A stretch of DNA of 64,000 nt from Manis javanica (taxonomy: Eukaryota; Chordata; Mammalia; Pholidota; Manidae), in the NCBI RefSeq assembly GCF_040802235.1, contig NC_133166.1, forward strand, positions 372,001 through 436,000. The letters run 5' to 3'. Shown here in pieces: positions 12,221-22,296 of the stretch. The position numbers were made by a program, and so were the translations under genes. The stretch's first letter is position 1; each line of letters begins with the position of its first letter. Under the pieces are notes generated by a model, which saw only the letters and a program-made list of their open reading frames with translations, had not been told where the DNA came from and did no database searches.

Positions 12221-12739
12221 TTCAAGTCCTTTTCATTATTAATCTTTGTCAAAATTTTCTTGGCTATTCTCAGTGATTCACTCTTTCATCTCAAGGAAGG
12301 TAAGAAAAGTTATGGAACAGAACCAACAGGTTATATCTATTATGAGACTGTTAGTAGTTCGAAGCAGCTGAGTGTATCAACAAAAAATATGAAATAAACC
12401 TATCAAGTACTTGGGCATTGAAATTACCCACTTGGACTCTTTCCCTGCATCAAGGCCCATCATAGCGTGATGTTGGTTGTCAGCTGACCTAAGGAGACTC
12501 AAACTCAAGCAAGCCTGATATGAAATCATTTACCTGGCTGTGTCTTCATGGCCACAGGTGATTTGAAGTGCTTCTGTCCGAGGTCGGAATCTACGTCTGC
12601 CTCGAGGTACTGATGCCTGAGGCTGCCTGCAAGGCTGGTGATCTCTCAGGAAACTCCACAATTGACCCATAAAACGCTAGCACCCCTGGTGTTCCTATCA
12701 ATTGGGACAACTGTCACTCATGGTTATCTGTAAGCAGTC
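12221..12739. other. Shared non-coding DNA of the OR unit
   Basis: Unique-type sequence alignable to 31070-31462 and 49380-49859 (shared phrases around 'ctgatatgaaatcatttacc' and 'cttcatggcc'). A 97-codon frame at 12104-12397 starts in the L1 and is not kept in unit 3, so I do not call it a gene. Confidence 0.5.
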
Positions 12740-13005
12740 AATGATAATAATAGCTAACACTTATCGAAACAGTTACTACGTACTAGACTGTGTGCTGAGC
12801 ATTTGTATGAAATTTCTCCTGTAAGCCTGCCAGGAACAGGATGGTTCTGGATCTCTCATGGTTGTCACTTATTGCAAGTGGTCAGTGTTAGTGTGCTTAA
12901 GCCATTGGGACCGGTACATAGAGGAAGATGGTATCAGAAGGAAAACTCCAACATCTGAATCTCTAACTACAGTCCTATACTATTCCTTAGGTAGCAGAAT
13001 ACCCT
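12740..13005 (+). repeat. MIR SINE (unit 1)
   Basis: MIR-like sequence ('aatagctaacacttatcg' ... 'tgtgctgagcatttgtatga'), ending in a tail like 'atctgaatctctaactacag'. Unit 3 has the same MIR split by an L1 (49860-50070 and 55320-55375). Unit 2 lacks it because of a local deletion. Confidence 0.6.
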
Positions 13006-13235
13006 GAATGATAAATACATTGGGTTCAGTAGTGAGCTATACCAGCATCCCTTTTGTGTACTTTTTATGAAGGCTTCCCTAGTACACTTATTCGATAACT
13101 TCATTAGTCAAACATGCTGCACTCCACCAAAATATTATCAGAGTTATAAACTGTGATATAATTTCCTGACCAATTTGAAGATCAGATTCTAAGTACATTT
13201 ATACAAGGTTGAGGAATTATTACTAACAGGGTAAA

Positions 13236-13565
13236 TGTGAGTAAAATTCCAATATTTCCAGAATCTCTCACCTGGCTTTAGTGCATCTAAATATCAGTAG
13301 GTGTTACCAAGGAGTGGAGAGAAGTAGTCCATTTCCAGATCACTAGATAACTTCAGAGGAGGTGGAGACTGAGCGCACACATGGACCAGAGAGGTTTGGT
13401 GGGGCCGGGCAGCTGGGGCATGAGAGACACAGGTGAGCACAATTAGATGACTGCTTGGAAGCAACAAACAGATTTCTTTCACTCTTCATTTCTCCCTTTG
13501 ACTCATTCTGGCTTCAAAGATTATTTCCCCCTGGCCTGGAACACATACTCTCCCTGGAGTTTTCA
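13236..13565 (+). repeat. 5' LTR of the ERV-L-like provirus
   Basis: About 330 bp. It matches 18493-18808 through phrases such as 'ccagatcactag', 'catgagagacac' and 'cttcatttctccctttga'. It starts TGTGAGTAAAATT right after the target duplication and ends at a CA near 13565. The next bases begin TGG, where a primer-binding site is expected, but its tRNA match is too degraded to assign. Confidence 0.8.
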
Positions 13566-13899
13566 TGGTGGTAGTTGGCAGGACCTTTGAAACAGAAATG
13601 TGTATTCATGGGTGTGATACTTGGCCAGGCTGCCCCTAGAGATGGTGGGGAGAGACCCAGAACCCATTGTGAATGGTGGGGAGGCCCCTTAGCTGTGGCG
13701 GGTGCAGCTTCACCTGGAGCCACATCTTGGGGCTTCCACTTGGAGCGCCTCGTGGGGACCTGGTCTAGAGTAAAACACCTTCTAGACATGGAGTCCTTCC
13801 CCAGTATTGGAGGAGGTTCAAGACACCAGAACTTGTGGAATTAGTCCTCCATGAGATGGAGATAGAAGACTGCTTAAAGGCCCTAAGTGGCTGTATGGT

Positions 13900-14780
13900 G
13901 GCTGGGATTGTGTGATGCTTATTTCTCAAGATATTGGAAAGGTTATTGAGGAGAGAGACACACTGAGGGGTGGCTTACAGGAGCTGGGCGATGACCTATG
14001 GGACGCCCTTAAGAAAGAGAGACACTTACTGAGCAGTCAGGTTGTGCTCCTGGAACACACTTCATCAGCGAGGGAGGAGGCCGCAGGAGAACCTGTGGTG
14101 CAGGAGGCTGTGGGTGTGCGGGAGGAAGGAGTGAGGCCCTCCTCGTTGAGACAGATCAAGGCAGCAGGAGCCGGGAGAGGATAAGTGGGCTGGGATGAGG
14201 GCCGAACTGCTGCCAAGGACACCACCAAAGGCACCAGCCCCTCCTGTACTAAAGGCCCGCCTGGCTGTAATTAAGAAAATAAAAATGCAACAACTGTGTG
14301 CTCCTCAGAGGGAGGAGTGGCCCCCTCCCCAGGTTGTGGAGCCCTCCATGCTCAGCCCCTGTACCCAGGATGAGCTGGTATGGGGAGAAGCCCTCAGAAC
14401 CTGTGCCTACATGGCTTCTACATATCTGGGATATGGGGGTGGGGTGGGAAAGATTATTGTGTCGGGTTCTGAATTGGGTAGACTGGCTTCCCTGGGACCC
14501 CTCCTTCCCTCTGGCAGTGGTTGCAATGTGCTTGTCCCATCTCAGGGAGTCAGGCACATCTGGATTGGCTGACATGCAAAGGGCCCCGTGAAGGTCTTGA
14601 GGACCCAGATGTGGGTTGATTTGATAAAGGCGGGGGTAGTGAAAGAAAAATTTAGTGGGCAGCCCAATGGGATCTTGTTACAACTGTGGCACCAATTAAA
14701 GCCAGAGAAGAAGTTTCAGCCACTGAGTTCCAGGACACGGAAGCCAGAGGCAAAGCCCCATGTCCAGCCTGGGTCCTTGC
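13900..14780 (+). pseudogene. gag remnant of the ERV-L-like provirus
   Basis: Several overlapping open pieces in different frames. The first (about 13912-14184) encodes a charged, heptad-like stretch resembling the N-terminal coiled coil of ERV-L Gag. A later piece has 'SGSELGRLASLG' (about 14461-14500), like a conserved ERV-L Gag segment, and another contains 'LWHQLKPEKKF'. No single frame spans the region, so it is a frameshifted pseudogene. Assignment is by motif memory, not a database search. Confidence 0.55.
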
Positions 14781-14939
14781 AAGACGTGCTGGGGGACAGT
14801 ACTCAGGCTCTGCCTGGGCCCTTTCCCCACAGGAGGAGAACTGGGCATTGTGGTTTGACTGGGTGTGGGGGTCAAGGCTCCCACCTTGGGGAACATGGTG
14901 GGGACTGGAGGCCACATCTAGAATTAGCAATTCATTGGT

Positions 14940-15067
14940 TCCCCATGAATGTACATTATACCCTGGTGCTGATTGACCAAGGAGCTGAATATTCTCTGAT
15001 TTACGGGAACCCAGAGCATTTTCCTGAGGCCCCTGTTGTGATAGATGCCTGTGGGGAAGGCAATTAG
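14940..15067 (+). pseudogene. Retroviral aspartic protease remnant
   Basis: The C-terminal part of a 159-codon open frame (14588-15067) contains 'LIDQGAEYSLIYG'. This matches a retroviral protease active-site segment, normally D-T/S-G-A. Here the second catalytic-triad position is Gln, so activity is not expected. The frame ends shortly after and is not continuous with pol. Confidence 0.6.
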
Positions 15068-15139
15068 AGTGAAGAAAGCCCAAATCCCTTTGGAGACAGG
15101 GTGTGAACCCCAAAGGAGTATATTATGTACATTTCTCCT

Positions 15140-15900
15140 ATCCTTGAATATATTTTGGGGGTGGATATCCTGCAGGGCCTGTGGTTACAGAACACTGCAG
15201 GTCAGCTTAGACTGAGGGTACATGTGATAAAGGCAGTTCTGAAGGGACATGTTAAGCACCCACCTATAGCTCTGCCTGTACCTTGACAGATGACAAATAG
15301 TAAACAGTATACATTGCCTGGGTTACACAAGGAAACCTGGGAAACTCTACAGGAGTTGGGGAAGAGGGGCCTTCATAAAGCCCACTCATAGACCTTTTAA
15401 TTCCCCAGTGTGGCCAGTGAAAATGCTGGACAGCTCATGGCATATGACCTTGGATTACAGGGAATTGAGTAAAGTCACACTGCCTTTGCATGCTGCTGCC
15501 CCTCTATGGCAGCCTTTATGGACACACTAAGTCATGAAATACGGATATATCATTATGCTGTGGACCTTGATAATGCTTTCTTCTCTACTGACATAGCACA
15601 GGAATGTCAGGAATAGTTTGCCTTTGTGTGGGAAGCCCGGCAGTGGACATTCAGTGTCCTTCCACAGGGATACCTCCACAGCCCCACCATTTGTCATGGA
15701 ATTGCAGCCCAGGACTTGGCCACATGGAAGAAACTGCAAACTGTGTGGTTGTATCACTACATTGATATTATGCTCATGTCTGATTTTCTTGAAGATTTAG
15801 AAGGGGTAGTTCGTAGACTGCTGCAACATCTACAGGAGAAAGGATGGGCTGTGAATATCACAAAGGTTAAGGGACCTGGTTAGTCAGTAAAATTCTTAGG
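15140..15900 (+). pseudogene. Reverse transcriptase remnant (pol, N-terminal part)
   Basis: Conceptual translation in broken frames shows an RT finger/palm segment near 15340-15500, then 'FSVLPQGYLHSP' (about 15650-15690) and 'YHYIDIML' (about 15752-15775). In the last, the conserved Y-x-D-D box has lost its second Asp, which abolishes metal binding. Stops also interrupt the region. The LPQGY motif and spacing fit class III ERV-L polymerase. Confidence 0.75.
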
Positions 15901-16900
15901 GGTTGTCTGATTGGGTAAAACCAAAGTTATCCCAGAAGCAGTCATTGAAAGGGTCCAAATCTCCCTACCCATAACACAGCGGCAGTATTACAATAGTTTT
16001 GGGGTCGTTTAGGCTACTGGAGAGAGTTTATCCCACACTTGGTAAAAATTCTGAAGCCCTTATACTGGTTGGTACAAAAAGGCTTCAGGTGGGACTCAGA
16101 TGAAACATGTGTAGCTGCTCTTACTGCTTCTGAGTGAGCGATCAAGGCTGTACAGGCCTTGAGCCTAATGGACACATCAAGGTGCTGTGAGCTAGGTGCT
16201 CATGTAACCAAAGATGGCTTTGGATGGGGCCTTTGGCAGAGGATTGGATGGACATGCCAACCTATTGGATTCTGGTCACAAGTATGGAAAGGAGCAGAGG
16301 CCCAGTACACCTTGACAGAGAAGCAACTGGCTGCTGTGTACCACACCTTGCTGTCTACGGAGTCCATCACCAGAACATCTCTGATCAAACTAATAACTAC
16401 CTGTGCCATCGCAGGGTAGGTGCAAGAATGGAACCAAAGGCTGTGGACTGGTGCTGTACGCATGCCTACAATGGCCAAATGGGAGACATATTTACAGCAG
16501 TGTAACACCCTTTCCACTAGCACCTTAAGTGGAGAATTTCAATGCTTGTTGGGGCCAGTGACATATAACAGTAGCCATTGGTAGCCAAGAGTCCTTTGCT
16601 GGAGGGAAAACCTCTATACCTGAGGATGCTTGGTACACAAATTGCTCCAGTCTCAGGGAACCCCTGAAGTGGAGGGCTGTGGCTTTCCATCTTAAGACTG
16701 AAACAATATGGATGGAGGATGGAGAGGGGAAGAGCAGCCAATGGGCTGAGTTGCAGGAAGTCTGTTTCATGATTACCCATGAGCCTTCCACCATATTTGT
16801 CTGTACTAACAGCTGGGCCATCTACTGGGCTCAACCCTGTGGCCACCAACATGGTACCATGCCAACTGGATGGTTGGTCACTGGCTACTTTTGAGGGCAA
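15901..16900 (+). pseudogene. pol connection and RNase H-region remnant
   Basis: After the RT, a section with 'VTKDGFGWGLWQR' and 'EKQLAAVYHTLL' (about 16200-16350) matches the ERV-L RT connection. The following part (about 16600-16900) is compatible with RNase H but carries several stops and frame changes. Opposite-strand open frames of 98-127 codons are shadows. Confidence 0.65.
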
Positions 16901-16999
16901 GTGTTGTATTAAGACCTATGGGCCTCTGGTCAGACTAAGACAGTTACTGTATATGATGTGATTGACCATTTGCCTTTGGCATCCCCAGGGAATGATGAA

Positions 17000-17810
17000 G
17001 CAGACACATTTTCCCAGATGTGTTGGCTAGAAGGAAAGCCTTGCTATGATATAACCCAATCGTTACATCAGTGCTTGTTGCATGTGGGGCAAAAGACAAT
17101 GTTGGCTGGTACACATCTGTGCGGCTTGCCTTTAACCTTTGAAGAAGTCAGCGGGGTATGGAAGGCATGCCTTGTGTGCTCTAAGAGTTACTTACACTGA
17201 GTCTCACAGCAACATGGGACAATAGTAAAGGGGCTGATACCCCTTGTCAGGTGGCAGATAGACTATATTGGGCCTCTGTGCATATGAGAATGATATTGAA
17301 ATGTCATGACTTGTGTGGACAGAGCTACTGTGCAGGTCAGCAAACCACGAAGAGAGGCCTAGAGCATCTCTTTGCAGACTAAGGCCGGCTGCAGATGATT
17401 GAGAGCGATGAGGGCACCCACTTTACTGAACATGCGTTTCAAGAATGCATGCAGCAGTTAGGGATAAAGTGGAAGTTTCATGTACCGTATAACCCTACAC
17501 TGGCAGGGTTGATACGGAGTACAATGGTTTTTTGAAGTCTGGCCAAAATTCATACAACCATAGTCTATGGGGCTGGGCAGTTCACTTACGGGCAGTGCTA
17601 CATCATTTGAATGAGAAGCCCCGAAAAGGAGCCTTGAGCCCTGTGGACATGCTAACACACATTGCTGCCTCTCCTGTACAACTGTATGTGCAAACCAAAG
17701 GGGAGTTATTGAAGCCAGGATATGGCCGGCAGAGCAACATCCTGCTGCCAGCACTACTGCACTAAACCCTAGAGACTCTATTGAGTGGATGTGGTCCTGG
17801 ATATTTCAAA
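17000..17810 (+). pseudogene. Integrase remnant (pol, C-terminal part)
   Basis: A zinc-finger-like segment ('LLHVGQKTM' through 'ACLVCSKSY', about 17075-17200) is followed by core-domain pieces with 'WQIDYIGPL' (about 17252) and 'SDEGTHFTE' (about 17406). A further segment, 'WKFHVPYNPTLAGLI' (about 17470-17515), ends in a frameshift where the third catalytic residue would be. A later piece contains 'KGALSPVDML' (about 17626). Order and motifs fit ERV-L integrase. Confidence 0.7.
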
Positions 17811-18492
17811 CCATGGACCAGCCATGGCTGGCCTTTCTGGCACGTTGGTGAAAAGGCCTGGAAGCTGGCCTCCTGTGTGTTCCTGGAGTAACAGCAGAAC
17901 ATCCCCCAAAGATCACATAGTGTACCCAAAACATCCAGGAGGTAAGAGCATCTTACAGGGATGTTTTGTTTTATCTTATGCCCAGTCCACGCACCTCCCA
18001 GAGCCCTGTATAGTGACCCATCTGTAACTCTCACAGGGAGGGGGTGTAAGTCTGGTGTACTACACCAGGACAAGATCCCTTTCCTGCCACTGTCCTATTA
18101 CAGGACCACTCTCTTGCATGGATCCTCCTGATGGACAAGATTTTCCCAGGCTGGTGTCATTCAAACATGTATCCTATTGCCGTCAAAGTTATTTTCTTCT
18201 ATAGTCCCTGTGTCTGTGACCCACTTCCTGGCTGCAGCTGCCCTGTGATGGTTACTCTGAACTCCCTACCTGTTCAGCTACCGGCTTCTAAGGAAAGGGG
18301 AAGCCAGGGATTTACTCTATATGGAACTTTGAACCCTGCTGTATCCTCCGGCTTGAGGATTATCTTGATTTTTTTGCTGTTGTTATTGAATGTTATTAGT
18401 CTGGTTGCAGTGCTCTAGTTTACTTGCACAGGGGCCCTTCCTGAAGATGGGGAGCAGGTAGATTGTGGGGGGAGATTTCTGCAGAGAAGGGC
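17811..18492 (+). other. Post-pol segment of the provirus
   Basis: A 95-codon frame (18131-18418) ends in a hydrophobic stretch. I do not recognise a surface or transmembrane envelope domain, and ERV-L elements normally lack env. It ends in G-rich runs (about 18466-18490) that could be the polypurine tract just before the 3' LTR. Confidence 0.4.
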
Positions 18493-18808
18493 TGTGTGTA
18501 AAATTACACTATTTCCCGAATGTCTTGCCTGGCCTTAGCGCATTTCCATATCAATAGGTATTTCCAAGGGGTGAAGAGAAGTGGTCCATCTCCAGATCAC
18601 TAGGTGGTAACAAAGGGTGTGGAGGGTGAGCACGTACTTGGACTGGAGAGGTTTGGCGGGTCCCGGCACCCGGGTCATGAGAGACACGGGGGAGCAGAAG
18701 TAATAAGCAAGAAACAGGTTTCCTCCACTTCATTTCTCCCTTTGAGTGGTTTTGGCTTCAAAGGTTATTTGCCCCAGGGTGGCATCATATTTCCCCCCCA
18801 GAGGTACA
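18493..18808 (+). repeat. 3' LTR of the ERV-L-like provirus
   Basis: 316 bp, starting TGTGTGTAAAATT and ending 'gaggtaca', followed by the target duplication GTAAA. It aligns along its length with 13236-13565 at roughly four bases in five, with a small deletion relative to the 5' LTR near 18700. Confidence 0.8.
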
Positions 18809-18813
18809 GTAAA

Positions 18814-19261
18814 TGTTTTCCTAATGGATAATGGAAGAAATTCAAAATATTTATCAGGATGACCATGGAGAACAGAACGGCTATATGAAACTTAATGTGA
18901 ATTGAGGCTACATATAGTTTTCATATCAGAAAGCAAGTTATATAATGCATAAACAGAGGTTACTTAAAAAACCATATTTTCATCAATGATCTCTATGTGT
19001 AATAATCATAGAATTTCTATTGTCTTAAAAAATTCTTTAACAGATTTTTGAATACGTCTTTAAATTCTCATGGGAACTCATGCTTTAGTTGAGAACCTGA
19101 AGCACTGAACAGGTACTCCCTGATAATGTGAGATGAAAATCTGGTGTGTTTCCACCGGAACAGTGAGCATTTCCCTTTTTCTGGTGCTCAGTGGAGGAAA
19201 AAGCTGGCACATAGGAGAATTGTAATGCTGTCACATTTGACCTGAGTCAGCAATGAATTCT
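18814..19261. other. Immediate upstream flank (probable intron) of OR copy 1
   Basis: Aligns with 31670-32071 and about 55640-56055. The last 170 bp is especially well kept in all three copies ('cctttttctggtgctc', 'aaaaagctggcacatagg', 'taatgctgtcac'). It probably represents the 3' end of the intron before the coding exon. Confidence 0.5.
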
Positions 19262-19283
19262 GTTGTCTCTTTTCTGATCCGAG
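19262..19283 (+). promoter_or_regulatory. Splice acceptor before OR copy 1 coding exon (weakened)
   Basis: A pyrimidine tract and AG end 13 bp before the ATG, at the position also seen in the other copies. Here the base before AG is G ('ccGAG'), whereas copy 2 has CAG and copy 3 TAG. G at -3 is the least favoured acceptor base. Confidence 0.5.
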
Positions 19284-19296
19284 GAGCAGCAAGGCT

Positions 19297-20235
19297 ATGA
19301 TTAGGGCAGGAAATATTACAGAGATCACCTACTTCATCCTCTTGGGGTTCTCATATTTTCCCAGAATCAAAGCACTGCTCTTTGTTGTGTTCCTGGTGAT
19401 CTACGTTACAACTCTGACTTGGAATCTGAGCCTCATCATCTTAATAAGGATGGATTCCCACCTCCACACACCCATGTACTTCTTCCTCAGCAACCTGTCC
19501 TTCCTAGACATCTGCTATGTGACCTCCACAGCCCCCAAGATGCTCTCCGACTTCTTCCTGGAACAGCATATTATCACCCTAGTGGGTTGTGCTGTTCAGT
19601 ATTTCTTTTTTTCAACCTTGGGAGTGAGTGAGTCTTGTCTCATGACAGCCATGCCCTATGACCGCTATGTTGCCATTTGGAATCCACTTCTCTATTCATC
19701 AATTATGTCACCCACCCTCTGCATTGGGATGGTGCTGGGATCCTATATGGCTGGAATCTCTGGTTCTGTATCCCAACAATGTGCCATCCTTCAACTCCAC
19801 TTCTGTGGGCCTAATGTCATCCACCACTTCTTCTGTGACATGCCCCAATTGTTAGTCCTTTCCTGCAATGACACTTTCTCTGCCAAACTCATACTTGCTA
19901 TAGTAACAATGATCTTTGCAATAATAAATGTCCTTGTTATCCTGATATCCTATGTCTATATTGTCATCTCCATTATGAAGATCACTACAGCTAAAGGCAG
20001 GTCCAAGGCTTTCAACACCTGTGCTTCCCACCTAACAGCAGTTTCCTTCTTCTATATCTCAAGTAGCTTTGTCTATTTGAGGTCCAGCTCTGGTGGGTCT
20101 TCCAATTTTGACAGATTTGCATCAGTCTTCTATACAGTGATGATTCCCATGTTGAATCCCTTGATTTACAGTCTGAGGAACAAGGAAATCAAAGATGCCT
20201 TCAAGAGGTTGCAGAAGAAGGGAGGGTATTACTGA
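19297..20235 (+). CDS. OR5AN1-like: Olfactory receptor, OR5AN1-like, copy 1
   Basis: Intact 312-residue, seven-transmembrane class II olfactory receptor, expected in cilia of olfactory neurons coupled to Golf. Landmarks: N-glycosylation NIT at residues 6-8; TM1 WN at 42-43; LHTPMYFFLSNLS 56-68; conserved Cys98 and Cys180 for the TM3-ECL2 disulfide, with Cys170/Cys190 as the second ECL2 pair; KAFNTCASHL 238-247 at TM6; PMLNPLIYSLRN 284-295 at TM7. N-terminal 'GNITEITYFILLGFS' matches human OR5AN1 as I recall it, the musk (muscone) receptor group. Odd points: the usual MAYDRYxAIC box reads MPYDRYVAIW (A120P and C128W; codons 19654-19656 and 19678-19680). Both changes are rare in ORs and could impair folding or G-protein coupling. 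With a weaker acceptor and changed poly(A) hexamers, this copy may be degrading although still open. Confidence 0.93.
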   Translation: MIRAGNITEITYFILLGFSYFPRIKALLFVVFLVIYVTTLTWNLSLIILIRMDSHLHTPMYFFLSNLSFLDICYVTSTAPKMLSDFFLEQHIITLVGCAVQYFFFSTLGVSESCLMTAMPYDRYVAIWNPLLYSSIMSPTLCIGMVLGSYMAGISGSVSQQCAILQLHFCGPNVIHHFFCDMPQLLVLSCNDTFSAKLILAIVTMIFAIINVLVILISYVYIVISIMKITTAKGRSKAFNTCASHLTAVSFFYISSSFVYLRSSSGGSSNFDRFASVFYTVMIPMLNPLIYSLRNKEIKDAFKRLQKKGGYY

Positions 20236-21926
20236 CTTCACTGTTTCTATGATTTTTTAACATGTTGTCTCTTCAGAATCATCTTAACTCACAATACTGT
20301 GCATATGAATGGACTGTTACAAATTTCACAGTGCCTTTGGACAAAATAGGTTTAATTTGACATAAGTTATACACCAAAATGCACCAATACATGGTACAAA
20401 TCCACACACACAGAGTATTTTTAAGTCTGGGAGCTTCATTACTTTCAGTCTGCATGAGGAGTGGTCTCATCATTTATTAATATGTGCACATGTATTTGTG
20501 AAACATCAAGACTTAAAAACTTTTGGCCTCTTTTTGATTATGAGACTGAACCCTGAGAGAAACCTGGCATAGGCTCCAGGAATGTAAAAACCCTGTCTGC
20601 TAAATATTCTAATGCAATTACACGATGGTGATTAATGTTCATTTCTGTGTCTGACCAGATTTGGAGTAAACCAAGGTAGGGTTTGGGCATTAGGACAAAA
20701 AAAAGCTATGAAATTGGTCTGATTAAGCCTCCTGGAAACAGCAGCCTGAGACAGCTAGTGTTTCTGTAACTTGTCTTTCAGCAGTAACCATCTAATAAAT
20801 TTTTGGTCACATCCTCATGTCTACCAGCTATAGTCTATGGAAGGAGGAAATTCCAGTCATATAGGATTCCAGCACACTCACATAGTTGAATAAACCCAAG
20901 AATGTGGAACCTGCAGTGCCACATACTTATGAGTGTAGTGATTTAGTTTCTCGCATTTAGTATCCAGTCAGGGTTTTTGATTGAGATATATTCCAATTCC
21001 ATGTCACAGCCAATAGTAATTTCTGAGAGTTTGCATTCAAACCTCTCTTTCTTTCCTGAGTTAAATCCAGAAAATTCACCTTGATTTACATAACCAATGG
21101 TTTGCATTATCAAATATTTTCCGATATTTCAGCATCTGTTTATGTTTGGTAAGAGGAGCCTTGTGTGAGAGTTCATTGTTTCAACAGACCTACTGCATAT
21201 TCAATATTTCAAAAATGAAGAATAAATAGAGTAATCTGGTTCACAGCCTCTCCTATTATCCATGTTCTTCATTTTACGTTTTAATGATTCATGCTTAAAG
21301 AGGGATATAATGGATGGGGTAGAATGGTTCGAGTTACTTTAATTCTGATATGTTCCTGAAGCCCTTAAATACCAAGGAAGAAGATAGATAGTAGGATAGG
21401 AAGGGTTCTCAACTCTGGCGAGGTTTTATAAATATTTTGGGCTTTGTGATGTGATTAAAAGAGTAGCAACATACGTAATAGCACCGACTATTGATTTGCC
21501 TGATTAATATTAGACTTGAATAAGCTTATATGAAACAGATGTCATTGCAATTACCTATTATTCTTGTCAATTCATTTGGTCTTAATGTTATTTTTGGTCT
21601 CAGTTTTGATGAGTGATATGTTATTTTATTTAATTAAGGAATATAAGTGAAGAGGTATTTGAAGGCTTTACCATGTCTTTCATGAGCTTCCACAGGGGCA
21701 GAATTGAGCGAAGGGGAACTATTGCACCTCTGGGAAAGTATGTGAGGCCTTCCCCCCTGCCATGGAAAGAAAGCAGTGTGAATACATGTGTGGCTCCTTG
21801 CAGGCACATGTATGCTCTCTGAAGCACTGCTTCTTAAAAATGTACAGGAATGTGTGACAATTCTGTTTGTAAGGGTTCTTGATGTCTTTCTCACGAGATA
21901 GACTTCCGTGAGGTTTATAATAGAGT
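20236..21926. other. 3' flank of OR copy 1 (shared with units 2 and 3)
   Basis: Non-coding and alignable with 33046-34689 and 57029-58700. Probably contains the 3' UTR. The AATAAA at 20794-20799 is specific to this copy (copy 2 reads AATAAG there). The two hexamers shared by copies 2 and 3 are lost here: the site near 21179-21190 is changed, and 21781-21786 reads AATACA. No other gene seen. Confidence 0.5.
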
Positions 21927-22296
21927 ATTGAATATAATCACTATGCAGTGCATTCGACCTCTAGATTTGTCTTTCAATGCAAGTGTGCATAGTTTAATAA
22001 CATCTCCTCAGTTCTCTTGCTCTCAAGCTACTTGTAACCACCATTTTATTCTCTATTTCAATGAATTTGACTTTTAAGATTCCACATATTAATGATATTG
22101 TACATTAGAAACATTATTCTCTGGCTTATCTCACCTGGCATAATAATCCCAAATTCCATCTGTGTTGTCAGAAATTATACGATTTCCTTACTCTCATAGC
22201 CCTGTAATACTCCACTGTTTGTATCTGCTGTGTCTTCTTCACCCATCATCCACTGACAGGCACTTTAGTTTTTCTGTATCTTGGCTCTTGTGAATA
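21927..22296 (-). repeat. L1 3'-end fragment at the unit 1/unit 2 junction
   Basis: Antisense L1 3' UTR and ORF2 end ('tgtaaccaccattttattct', 'ttctgtatcttggctcttgt'). It occupies the same place relative to the OR as the L1 starting at 34690 in unit 2. It runs directly into the homologous start of unit 2 at about 22297, marking the duplication joint inside L1 sequence. Confidence 0.65.

Larger units (their letters stand above)
13236..18808 (+). mobile_element. Endogenous retrovirus, ERV-L-like (class III), defective provirus
   Basis: A complete LTR-gag-pro-pol-LTR layout. The element begins TG and ends CA and is bounded by a 5-bp direct repeat GTAAA at 13231-13235 and 18809-18813, the duplication size expected for ERV-L. 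Gag, protease, reverse transcriptase, RNase H-region and integrase remnants follow in order. Stops and frameshifts occur throughout, and no env-like gene is recognisable, which fits ERV-L. The LTRs differ at roughly one base in five by eye, so the insertion is old. Unit 3 keeps the empty site near 55617-55624. Confidence 0.85.
2919..21926 (+). repeat. Segmental duplication unit 1 (OR copy 1)
   Basis: By eye, 2919 onward aligns base for base with 22297 onward (shared phrase 'gaggatatcttttagtatcc'). The alignment continues through a head-to-head L1 pair, non-coding DNA, the OR gene and about 1.7 kb of 3' flank. The unit is longer than unit 2 because it alone holds a 5.6-kb provirus (13236-18808) and a 0.47-kb L1 (8923-9393). 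Part of it (about 7.56-13.2 kb and 18.8-21.9 kb) also matches unit 3. Confidence 0.8.

Noticed and set aside
14195-15113. Several overlapping 90-159-codon frames on both strands
   Set aside because: Pieces of broken gag/protease in different frames, or shadows of them. GC-rich ERV DNA has few stops; no independent gene is supported.
16200-16523. 107-codon minus-strand frame, and the 127- and 98-codon minus frames at 16517-16900
   Set aside because: They lie opposite the provirus pol remnant whose + strand motifs are recognisable, so they are shadows.
18131-18418. Possible env-like hydrophobic frame in the provirus
   Set aside because: No envelope cleavage site, fusion peptide or CX6C-like motif is visible, and ERV-L lacks env; left as unassigned post-pol sequence.
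19658-19855. 65-codon + frame repeated in all three OR genes (also at 32468-32665 and 56451-56648)
   Set aside because: It is an alternative frame inside the OR coding exon, kept only because the OR sequence is conserved.
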